Shown here: positions 5,900 through 11,622 of the stretch, one piece after another
How positions within the stretch are numbered: position 1 is the stretch's first letter
Layout: each line of letters starts with the position of its first letter
Source: an uncultured Solobacterium sp.
GTDB lineage: Bacteria; Bacillota_I; Bacilli_A; Erysipelotrichales; Erysipelotrichaceae
Direction of reading: 5' to 3'
Length of the DNA: 11,622 nt
NCBI GenBank assembly: GCA_905235315.1
Contig: CAJOLG010000033.1
Coordinates: forward strand, 1-11,622
The notes under the pieces: generated by a model
What the model saw: only the letters and a program-made list of their open reading frames with translations
Databases searched by the model: none
Told to the model about the DNA's origin: nothing
Translations under genes and position numbers: made by a program

Positions 5900-6982
5900 A
5901 TGACTGAAAAGAAAGAATCCAGCTTCATGGAGAAGGGCTTCAATTTTGAAGATGATCCTTTTTCCTCCGACAACGGCGAGTATGCTGCTCTGTTTGAGCG
6001 GATCAACAGTGCACCGAAAGACCTGTACGACAAGTATTACGAACTGTTCTACAACGTATATCCCGGTGCTCTCTGCGATCCGGCAGTAATGGAAAAATAT
6101 AATAATCCTGCAAATAAGAGAAATATCCATTACGGTCCGTCGGATGCCCAGACATTTGACATCTGGTATCCGAATGAGGGCAAAGGCCCGTTCCCGGTGG
6201 TAATCAACCTCCATGCCGGCGGTTTCTCCGGCGGTTCCGCGGATGACTTCACACTTCCTCCGATGTTCCGTGCATGCGATCACGGCTATGCGCTCGTCAG
6301 CCTGAACTACAGACTGTCCGGCGAGGCGAAGTGGCCCGCATCCGTATATGATGTAAAAGCAGCGGTTCGTTACCTGAGAGCACACGCTGCTGAACTCAAT
6401 ATCGATCCGAATAAGATCATCTCCTGGGGCTATTCGGCAGGCGCATACCTCTCCGCAATGCTGGCAGTTACCGGTGATGAGGAGATGTTCAACGACGCTG
6501 CCCTCGGAAACATGGATCAGAGCTCCAAAGTTCAGGCCGCAATCGTCGGAAGCGGACCCTGCGGAAACTGGGCTGATGAAGACGCATACCTGGATGAGCT
6601 TTCCAAGAAGACAGGCGTTCCGGTGCTGTTCCCGCACAACGCTCCGAACTCTGTAGAAGCGTTCCAGTTCGGCCAGCCGCTGCCGCGGATCTATGAACTG
6701 CTGAGACTGGTTGACCCGAATGTCTGGGTAAATGAGTCCTGCCCGCCGGTTCTTCTCCTCCATGGCGATGAAGACCCGCTCGTTCCGTTTGAATTCGCAG
6801 TCAAGTTCCATGAAAAGATCGCTTCCAAGATCGGCCCAGACAAGACAGATCTGATCGTCGGTCCGGGCAAGCATCACTGCGATGACCCGTTCTTCCAGGA
6901 CGAAGAGCGCTTCGAAATGTGCTTCGCCTTCCTCGACAAACATCTTGGCAAGACAGAAGCTGAAAAAAAGGCGGCTGAATAA
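5900..6982 (+). CDS. Alpha/beta hydrolase (esterase/lipase family)
   Basis: This 360-residue cytoplasmic hydrolase has no signal peptide. Its catalytic features are those of the HSL/BD-FAE-type esterases: an oxyanion-hole HAGGF (105-109), the nucleophile elbow GYSAG with Ser179, the acid in HGDEDPLVP (probably Asp292), and the histidine in GPGKHH (325-326). The ATG at 5900 follows AGAAAGG at a normal distance; an upstream TTG at 5879 would place that site inside the gene. It probably cleaves an ester or similar bond in a compound brought in by the divergent permease. The shared palindromic operators suggest that the linked TetR induces both. A hairpin separates it from the downstream NTF2-like gene. 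The exact substrate cannot be assigned. Confidence 0.87.
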   Translation: MTEKKESSFMEKGFNFEDDPFSSDNGEYAALFERINSAPKDLYDKYYELFYNVYPGALCDPAVMEKYNNPANKRNIHYGPSDAQTFDIWYPNEGKGPFPVVINLHAGGFSGGSADDFTLPPMFRACDHGYALVSLNYRLSGEAKWPASVYDVKAAVRYLRAHAAELNIDPNKIISWGYSAGAYLSAMLAVTGDEEMFNDAALGNMDQSSKVQAAIVGSGPCGNWADEDAYLDELSKKTGVPVLFPHNAPNSVEAFQFGQPLPRIYELLRLVDPNVWVNESCPPVLLLHGDEDPLVPFEFAVKFHEKIASKIGPDKTDLIVGPGKHHCDDPFFQDEERFEMCFAFLDKHLGKTEAEKKAAE

Positions 6983-6993
6983 TTACAGACACG

Positions 6994-7024
6994 GAAGGCC
7001 GGGGAATCCCGGCCTTCTGTTCTT
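6994..7024 (+). terminator. Strong hairpin after the hydrolase gene
   Basis: GAAGGCCGGG (6994-7003) and CCCGGCCTTC (7008-7017) form a perfect ten-pair stem with a GAAT loop. The following TGTTCTT is a weak T-tract, and the next gene's ribosome site starts two bases later. Partial termination or mRNA stabilisation is more likely than a full stop. Confidence 0.6.
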
Positions 7025-7035
7025 CGGAGGAAATG

Positions 7036-7662
7036 ATGACAAAAACACTATTTGATCTTCCTGTATATGAAGATGATGTCCAGGCAATGCTGGATAAGCA
7101 CAACATCAAGGCACTGATTGAAGCAGAACGCTATTACCGGGACAATCTGCACTATGACAAAATGGAAGAGTGCTATGCGAAAGAATCCCGGGTGCGGATC
7201 AGCTGGTATGACGGAGACGGACGGGAATTCGTCCGGATCTCCAGCAACTCCGGTCTTGGGGTAAAGCACAAGATCCACTCGACAATGATCTGGCTCAACG
7301 GGGATAAGGCGGTCGCCGAGATGCAGACAACGATGATGGGAAAACGGGAAGTGGTGGACGGTGTGGATACCGACACCAAAGGATATTCCCGCCTTCTCTA
7401 TAAATGCTGGAAAGAAGACGGCGTATGGCGCATCAAAGGGCTTGACTGCATTTATGAACGGGACTGGATCACGGCAGCCGGCGGACATGCCCTGCACAAC
7501 ACCGAACCGGCAGACAGTGAACACGCAAGAGACAGTTATAAATACCTCCATGCGCAGCTCAAACGGCTTGGCCTTGACGTCAATACCGAACTGCCGGGAG
7601 AGGATGATCTTACAACGATCGAAGGTCTTTACACCGAAGCGTACGACTGGCTGACGGAATAA
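7036..7662 (+). CDS. NTF2/SnoaL-like domain protein
   Basis: This is a protein of 208 residues (209 if the adjacent ATG at 7033 is used). The second ATG is preferred because GGAGG (7026-7030) is only two bases from the first. The central part has the NTF2-like pattern: an N-terminal helix (IKALIEAERYYRDNLHYDKM), an acidic/aromatic pocket region with strands around RVRISWYDG, KHKIHSTMIWLNGDKAVAEM, and a final strand (DGVWRIKGLDCIYERDWI). Such proteins act as small-molecule isomerases, dehydratases or binding proteins, and no catalytic set can be named here. It follows the alpha/beta hydrolase, probably as the distal gene of that inducible unit, so it may act on the hydrolysis product or a related compound. 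No signal peptide is seen. Confidence 0.72.
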   Translation: MTKTLFDLPVYEDDVQAMLDKHNIKALIEAERYYRDNLHYDKMEECYAKESRVRISWYDGDGREFVRISSNSGLGVKHKIHSTMIWLNGDKAVAEMQTTMMGKREVVDGVDTDTKGYSRLLYKCWKEDGVWRIKGLDCIYERDWITAAGGHALHNTEPADSEHARDSYKYLHAQLKRLGLDVNTELPGEDDLTTIEGLYTEAYDWLTE

Positions 7663-7689
7663 CTGTGAAAGGGGAGCACTCACCGTTCT

Positions 7690-7717
7690 TTGTCTGTCCG
7701 GGATACCGGAATATATC
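7690..7717 (+). promoter_or_regulatory. Weak candidate promoter before the small peptide gene
   Basis: TTGTCT (7690-7695), a 16-base spacer and TATATC (7712-7717) are each 4 of 6 matches. No better promoter lies in the 148-base gap after the NTF2-like gene. Confidence 0.3.
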
Positions 7718-7810
7718 CATCGCGGGGAAGGGAACTGACAAAGCGTGGAGAAATCCGGGCTCGGACGTATATTAATGAAACCGGAACAGGAAATCCGGCT
7801 GGAGGAAGAT

Positions 7811-7996
7811 ATGAAAGAAAATGAGATCAGAGATGAGTCGCTGCTGGAAGTAAACGGCGGAAAATGGACACTTGAAACGCTTACCCCGGAAGAACGGGAT
7901 GAATTCATGAGGGTTTCCCAGGAGCTTACCGATAACTGGAACTATGTTGAGTATAATGATTTCATTCGCAGAATGAATGAAAAATACGGAAAGTGA
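7811..7996 (+). CDS. Small peptide with double-glycine-type leader (putative secreted peptide precursor)
   Basis: This is a 61-residue ORF. The ATG at 7811 follows GGAGGA (7801-7806); an upstream GTG at 7745 in the same frame has no ribosome site. Residues 1-17 (MKENEIRDESLLEVNGG) resemble a class II bacteriocin/RiPP leader cut by a C39 peptidase transporter: hydrophobic residues at -12 (Ile), -7 (Leu) and -4 (Val), then Gly-Gly at -2/-1. The remaining 44 residues are hydrophilic, rich in Glu, Asn and aromatic residues, with no cysteine, so lanthionine-type or disulfide chemistry is not expected. No C39 transporter, modification enzyme or immunity gene is visible in the window. A strong terminator follows. 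It might instead be an ordinary small cytoplasmic protein. Confidence 0.6.
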   Translation: MKENEIRDESLLEVNGGKWTLETLTPEERDEFMRVSQELTDNWNYVEYNDFIRRMNEKYGK

Positions 7997-8024
7997 ATCC
8001 TTCCGGGAACGTTCAGAACAGCAC

Positions 8025-8057
8025 AAGGAAGACGTCAGGTCTTCCTTTATTTGTTTT
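8025..8057 (+). terminator. Intrinsic terminator of the small peptide gene
   Basis: AAGGAAGAC (8025-8033) and GTCTTCCTT (8039-8047) form a perfect nine-pair stem around GTCAG. TATTTGTTTT follows. It separates the small peptide from the DUF2752 gene. Confidence 0.9.
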
Positions 8058-8081
8058 CCCCGGAAGGAACACGCTCCCTGT

Positions 8082-8110
8082 TTGTGGGAAGAGCGGAAAG
8101 ACTATATGAT
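8082..8110 (+). promoter_or_regulatory. Candidate promoter of the DUF2752/deaminase pair
   Basis: TTGTGG (8082-8087), a 17-base spacer and TATGAT (8105-8110, 5 of 6) lie just after the preceding terminator and before the DUF2752 start. Confidence 0.45.
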
Positions 8111-8133
8111 AAAACCGGAAGGAAACAGAAGAG

Positions 8134-8511
8134 ATGCGGGACCTGCGGTTACGAATCGTGATCAAAAGCGCTGTCGCGGCGTTTCTGGCAGTTGCGGCAT
8201 ACGTCGCGGTATATCGGATTTTCGGCTTCGGGATCCGCTGCCCCTTGCGGGCACTGACCGGCCTGCTGTGTCCGTTATGCGGAATGACACACGCACTGGA
8301 AGCGGTGCTGCGCGGGCATTTTGAACTTGCAATGCGGTATAATGCACTGTCACTGACACTGGTTCCGGTGGGCCTTGTCTGGCTGCTGTACCGGGCAGTC
8401 CGGTATGTACGGACAGGAGATGACTCGTTTCATACCGGAGAAAAGGTGATGATTGGCATCTCTTTGATCATCTGCCTGGTTTATTTTGCGGTTCGGAATC
8501 ATCTGATCTGA
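8134..8511 (+). CDS. DUF2752 family membrane protein
   Basis: This 125-residue protein has about three hydrophobic segments (roughly residues 12-31, 72-88 and 106-120). Between the first two lies the DUF2752 signature: CPLRALTGLLCPLCGMTHA (36-54) with Cys36, Cys46 and Cys49, followed by the typical LRGHFELAMRYNALSL (59-74). The function of the family is not established, although the conserved cysteines suggest metal or thiol chemistry at the membrane. GGAAGGA lies about ten bases before the ATG. The deaminase lipoprotein starts 37 bases after its stop, so the two are probably cotranscribed. Confidence 0.83.
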   Translation: MRDLRLRIVIKSAVAAFLAVAAYVAVYRIFGFGIRCPLRALTGLLCPLCGMTHALEAVLRGHFELAMRYNALSLTLVPVGLVWLLYRAVRYVRTGDDSFHTGEKVMIGISLIICLVYFAVRNHLI

Positions 8512-8548
8512 ACGATACATGCATACAGGAAGGAACGGAAAAAATCCT

Positions 8549-9127
8549 ATGAGAACAGATAAGAGACAACGCAGTACCTGCAGGATCTGTGCAGGACTCT
8601 GCGGGCTCCTTGCGGCGGCGCTTGCGGGCTGCGGTATTTCATCCTCCGGCGCCAACATTCCAACTGCGGAATATCAGGCGGAGAACGAATTCATGCAGGG
8701 GGCGGTCAATGAGGCGAGAAAGGGAATTTACTGCGGAGACGGCGGGCCGTTTGGAAGCGTGATTGTCAAAGACGGCCAGATCATCGCAAAAGGGCATTCC
8801 TGTGTGCTTGCGGAGGAAGACTCCACGTGTCACGGGGAAATGGAAGCGATCCGCAATGCGGAACGGAAACTCGGAAGCCGGGATCTTTCCGGCTGTGAGC
8901 TGTATACAACCGCAGAGCCCTGTGCCATGTGTCTGAGCGCCGGGATGCTGGCGAAGATCGATCATATTTATTACGGCTGTACAGCCGAAGACACTGCAGA
9001 GCTCGGGTTCCGCGATCCGAATGCCGCAGACCGGTCCGGCAATGGACAGACGACAGACGATTATCTTTCGGAACTGGACCGGGATGCCTGCCTGGAACTG
9101 TTTGAAGAATACCGGCAGCTGGAATAA
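8549..9127 (+). CDS. GuaD-like nucleobase/nucleoside deaminase with lipoprotein signal
   Basis: This 192-residue protein starts at ATG 8549 after AGGAAGGAACGG; an in-frame ATG at 8519 has no ribosome site. Residues 1-28 look like a lipoprotein signal: a basic start (MRTDKRQR), a hydrophobic stretch, and a lipobox LAGC ending at Cys28. Residues about 45-192 form a cytidine deaminase fold closest in pattern to bacterial guanine deaminase. They have GGPFGSVIVKDG (65-76), the zinc/proton-shuttle motif CHGE with His95 and Glu97 (family usually HAE), and PCAMC (124-128) for the other zinc ligands. If exported, it would deaminate a base or nucleoside outside the membrane. The substrate is not certain, and a tRNA deaminase role is unlikely with this signal. 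Confidence 0.82.
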   Translation: MRTDKRQRSTCRICAGLCGLLAAALAGCGISSSGANIPTAEYQAENEFMQGAVNEARKGIYCGDGGPFGSVIVKDGQIIAKGHSCVLAEEDSTCHGEMEAIRNAERKLGSRDLSGCELYTTAEPCAMCLSAGMLAKIDHIYYGCTAEDTAELGFRDPNAADRSGNGQTTDDYLSELDRDACLELFEEYRQLE

Positions 9128-9144
9128 ACGCGTACGGAGAAGAA

Positions 9145-9185
9145 AATAAAAAAACGTACCGCAGGAGGAGTTCTCGTTCGGTACG
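9145..9185 (-). terminator. Terminator of the DeoR gene
   Basis: CGTACCG (9155-9161) and CGGTACG (9179-9185) form a seven-pair stem with a 17-base loop. Read on the - strand it is followed by a T-run (9154 to 9145). It has little T-tract on the + strand, so termination of the deaminase gene here would be weaker. Confidence 0.65.
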
Positions 9186-9198
9186 ATTTGCGGGGACC

Positions 9199-9978
9199 TC
9201 AGGCAATCACAACTTCGGGAATCTGTTTCCGGAGTTTTTTTAATGCGTCCTCACTGATTCCGCTGTCGGTGATCAGAATATCGATATCACTGAGGTCTGC
9301 GAATTTCTGGAATCCGATCTCGCCGATCTTGGAAGAATCCGTCAGTAAAATCACCTGTTCCGCCGAGGCAATCATTGCGCGCTTTACTGCGCAGAGGTCG
9401 CTGCTTGCGGTGGTAAGACCTTCTTTGGATAGGGCCGAGGTCGCAAGGAACAGCTTGCGGAAATGATAGCCGTGCAGTTCTTCCAGCACCTCTGCTCCGT
9501 AGGTGTAGTGAAATCCGCTCCGGATTCTGCCGCCGATGAGGCGCAGTTCAAAACTCTCTTTCGCCTCCAGTATCTGCATTCCGTTGAGGTCATTGGAATA
9601 AATGGTCAGTCCGTTCAAAGAGGATGTGACAAGTGCGTTGTCAAACGCGGCCATGGTCGTACCGTTGTCGATCAGGATCGTCTCATAGGGCTCGACAAAG
9701 CGAAGCGCAGCTTCCGCGATTTCCTGTTTCTCTTTGAAATGCGCACGCTCCTGAATGCCGGGTTCCCGCAGAAACGGAACAGCAGAAGAAGGCAGAACCG
9801 CGCCGCCGTGGGTTCGCCGCAGATATCCTTTTTCTTCGAGCGCGGAAAGATCCGTGCGGATGGTAGTACCGCTGACATGGAACTGACGGCTCATCTCCTG
9901 CACGCTCATGCTTTTTTTCTCATTGATCAGCCGGACGATTTCATCCCGCCGCTCTTCGGTAAACAACTTTTCTTCCAT
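9199..9978 (-). CDS. DeoR-family transcriptional regulator
   Basis: This 259-residue repressor is of the sugar-phosphate-responsive type. The N-terminal DeoR helix-turn-helix covers about residues 6-61, including SVQEMSRQFHVSGTTIRTDL and the signature EEKGYLRRTHGGAV. The C-terminal domain has the isomerase-like sensor features IDNGTT and LLTDSSKIG, which in this family bind a phosphorylated sugar. The ATG at 9978 has AAAGG almost touching it. A TTG at 9966 would begin at FTEERRDEI, closer to typical family starts, so the true start is uncertain. It is divergent from the aldolase/oxidoreductase operon and probably represses it until the pathway intermediate appears. Confidence 0.92.
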   Translation of the reverse strand: MEEKLFTEERRDEIVRLINEKKSMSVQEMSRQFHVSGTTIRTDLSALEEKGYLRRTHGGAVLPSSAVPFLREPGIQERAHFKEKQEIAEAALRFVEPYETILIDNGTTMAAFDNALVTSSLNGLTIYSNDLNGMQILEAKESFELRLIGGRIRSGFHYTYGAEVLEELHGYHFRKLFLATSALSKEGLTTASSDLCAVKRAMIASAEQVILLTDSSKIGEIGFQKFADLSDIDILITDSGISEDALKKLRKQIPEVVIA

Positions 9979-9984
9979 ACCTTT

Positions 9985-10013
9985 ATTTTAGATGCATGAA
10001 ACCGGAAACACAA
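9985..10013 (-). promoter_or_regulatory. Candidate DeoR promoter
   Basis: On the - strand TTGTGT (10008-10013), a 17-base spacer and TAAAAT (9985-9990, 5 of 6) predict a start at or next to the ATG at 9978. That would give an almost leaderless mRNA. Confidence 0.35.
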
Positions 10014-10059
10014 GAACAAATGAAAGGAAATAAAAGTAAATGTTGACGAACGAAAGGGG
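10014..10059. promoter_or_regulatory. Candidate DeoR operator repeats
   Basis: GAACAAATGAAAGG (10014-10027) and GAACGAAAGGGG (10048-10059) are similar direct repeats about 34 bases apart, differing by a short insertion. The second lies inside the deoC promoter spacer. DeoR-family proteins often bind tandem repeats carrying CGAAAG/CTTTCG-like cores, but the region is generally purine-rich, which weakens the case. Confidence 0.3.
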
Positions 10060-10071
10060 AAGAAATACAAT
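10043..10071 (+). promoter_or_regulatory. deoC operon promoter
   Basis: TTGACG (10043-10048), a 17-base spacer and TACAAT (10066-10071) are each 5 of 6 matches. They predict a start near 10078 and a leader of about 43 bases to the aldolase ATG. Confidence 0.75.
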
Positions 10072-10120
10072 TAAATCAAATAAAACGCAACCAAATAAAT
10101 ATCAACAGGAGGAAAACATC

Positions 10121-10804
<684 letters not shown>

Positions 10805-10831
10805 GAACACAGGCAAAGGAAGGAAGCTTCT

Positions 10832-11578
10832 ATGCTGGAAAAAGTACGAGTCTGCCTGATCGGCTGCGGCCGGGCAGGCATGATCCATGCCCGAAGCTAT
10901 ATGGGCGGGATCCGCGGTGCGGTTCTGACAGCGCTGTGTGATCCGTTTACAGAGAATCTCAATGCCGCATCGGAGGAAACCGGTGTGATGAAACTCTGCA
11001 GCGACTGGCAGGATGTGATGAAGGACCCGGAGATCGATGCGGTCATTGTCGTTACCCCGACCCAGTTTCATCATGACGTGGTGATCGCAGCCGCAGAAGC
11101 CGGCAAGCATGTATTCTGCGAGAAGCCGATGGCTTCCACGGAAGCGGAATGCGATGAAATGATTGAAGCCTGCCGGAAAGCCGGTGTGAAGCTGCAGCTT
11201 GGCTTCATGCGGCGGTTTGACAAAAGCTTCAAACGCGGAAAGGAACTGCTGGAGGCAGGCACAGTCGGGGATGTTACCCTGATCAAATCCAATACCTATG
11301 GGCCCAGCGAGCCGAAAGAGTGGATGTACGATGTACGGAAAAACTACGGGCCGATCGGGGAAGTCAACAGCCACGACTTTGACACCCTTCGCTGGTATGC
11401 GGGAAGCGAAGTGAAGATGATCCATGCGGCAGGGCATAACTTCCGCAGCCCGGAGAAAGCAGAGCAGTATCCGGAATACTATGACACCTGCACTGTGATG
11501 CTGGAGTTTGAAAACGGGGTGCTCGGGATGATCACGGGCGCCCAGTATGTCCGCTACGGCTATGACTCCCGCGCGTAG
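10832..11578 (+). CDS. Gfo/Idh/MocA oxidoreductase, interrupted by an in-frame TAG
   Basis: This is an NAD(P)-dependent sugar or inositol dehydrogenase type. The Rossmann motif is GCGRAG (11-16), the family EKP motif is at 97-99, and GFMRRFDKSF (124-133) resembles inositol 2-dehydrogenases. The catalytic histidine is probably His181 in NSHDFD. The frame stops after 248 residues, short of the usual 330-350. In the same frame after the stop the sequence reads ILGTNGIIKVGGQN to the window edge. Together with GYDSRA before the stop, this matches the family pattern GYD-RAE-LGT-G, so the TAG stands where Glu is expected. A single G-to-T change explains it. AAAGGAAGGAAG precedes the ATG. The gene is either a recent nonsense mutant, a sequencing error or read through, and it also runs off the window. 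Confidence 0.85.
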   Translation: MLEKVRVCLIGCGRAGMIHARSYMGGIRGAVLTALCDPFTENLNAASEETGVMKLCSDWQDVMKDPEIDAVIVVTPTQFHHDVVIAAAEAGKHVFCEKPMASTEAECDEMIEACRKAGVKLQLGFMRRFDKSFKRGKELLEAGTVGDVTLIKSNTYGPSEPKEWMYDVRKNYGPIGEVNSHDFDTLRWYAGSEVKMIHAAGHNFRSPEKAEQYPEYYDTCTVMLEFENGVLGMITGAQYVRYGYDSRA

Positions 11579-11622
11579 ATCCTCGGCACAAACGGAATCA
11601 TCAAAGTGGGCGGCCAGAATGC

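Noticed and set aside
5816..6943. Long - strand open frame (375 codons) opposite the hydrolase
   Set aside because: It is a shadow of the hydrolase gene. It has no family motifs or ribosome site, while the + strand frame has an intact catalytic triad.
7735..7773. CTGACA and TATATT as a promoter for the small peptide
   Set aside because: The spacer is 27 bases, far outside the workable range.
7048..7908. - strand open frame opposite the NTF2-like and small peptide genes
   Set aside because: The translation is low-complexity at its start (Ser-rich), has no motif and crosses the intergenic gap. The + strand genes have good ribosome sites.
7977..8324. + strand ORF overlapping the small peptide end and the DUF2752 gene
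   Set aside because: It runs through a strong terminator hairpin and lies out of frame with DUF2752, which carries clear family motifs.

Overview
The window reads like chromosome from a Bacillota (Firmicutes) bacterium, probably an anaerobic gut-type member. The reasons are strong purine-rich AGGAGG ribosome sites, TTGACA-type promoters with 17-base spacers, many hairpin-plus-T intrinsic terminators, a cre-like box, and roughly even GC with GC-rich coding regions. No rRNA, tRNA, CRISPR array, insertion sequence or phage gene is visible. The species cannot be read from the sequence alone.

Positions 1-3540 hold a thiol module on the + strand. A leader region (about 40-290) precedes cysteine synthase (cysK). 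It carries a 37-codon ORF with an ideal ribosome site and two adjacent cysteine codons, then an intrinsic terminator whose 5' arm is perfectly complementary (10 bases) to a segment inside the small ORF. This looks like a cysteine-sensing attenuator and is the strongest novel signal here. After cysK come a GCS2-family glutamate-cysteine ligase and, overlapping it by 8 bases, a class II (N-terminal Cys) amidotransferase-fold protein. This is the same pairing of families as EgtA/EgtC of ergothioneine synthesis, but no other ergothioneine gene is visible. A long bidirectional terminator closes the module.

Positions 3556-7662 hold a divergent catabolic unit. An ion-transporter-superfamily (DASS/SLC13-like) permease and a TetR regulator lie on the - strand. 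A cytoplasmic alpha/beta hydrolase and an NTF2/SnoaL-like protein lie on the + strand. The shared intergenic region has two back-to-back TTGACA promoters, each followed closely by a CTACC-NN-GGTAG palindrome, and a cre-like box over the hydrolase -35. The likely logic is that TetR represses both arms until an imported substrate, or its hydrolysis product, binds it.

Positions 7663-9127 hold small accessory genes: a 61-residue peptide with a double-glycine-type leader and its own terminator, a DUF2752 membrane protein, and a GuaD-like deaminase that carries a lipoprotein signal peptide, which is unusual for this fold.

Positions 9145-11622 hold a sugar-catabolism unit. A DeoR regulator (- strand) is divergent from a DeoC-family aldolase and a Gfo/Idh/MocA oxidoreductase. 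The oxidoreductase reading frame is cut by an in-frame TAG at 11576, after which recognisable family sequence continues to the window edge.
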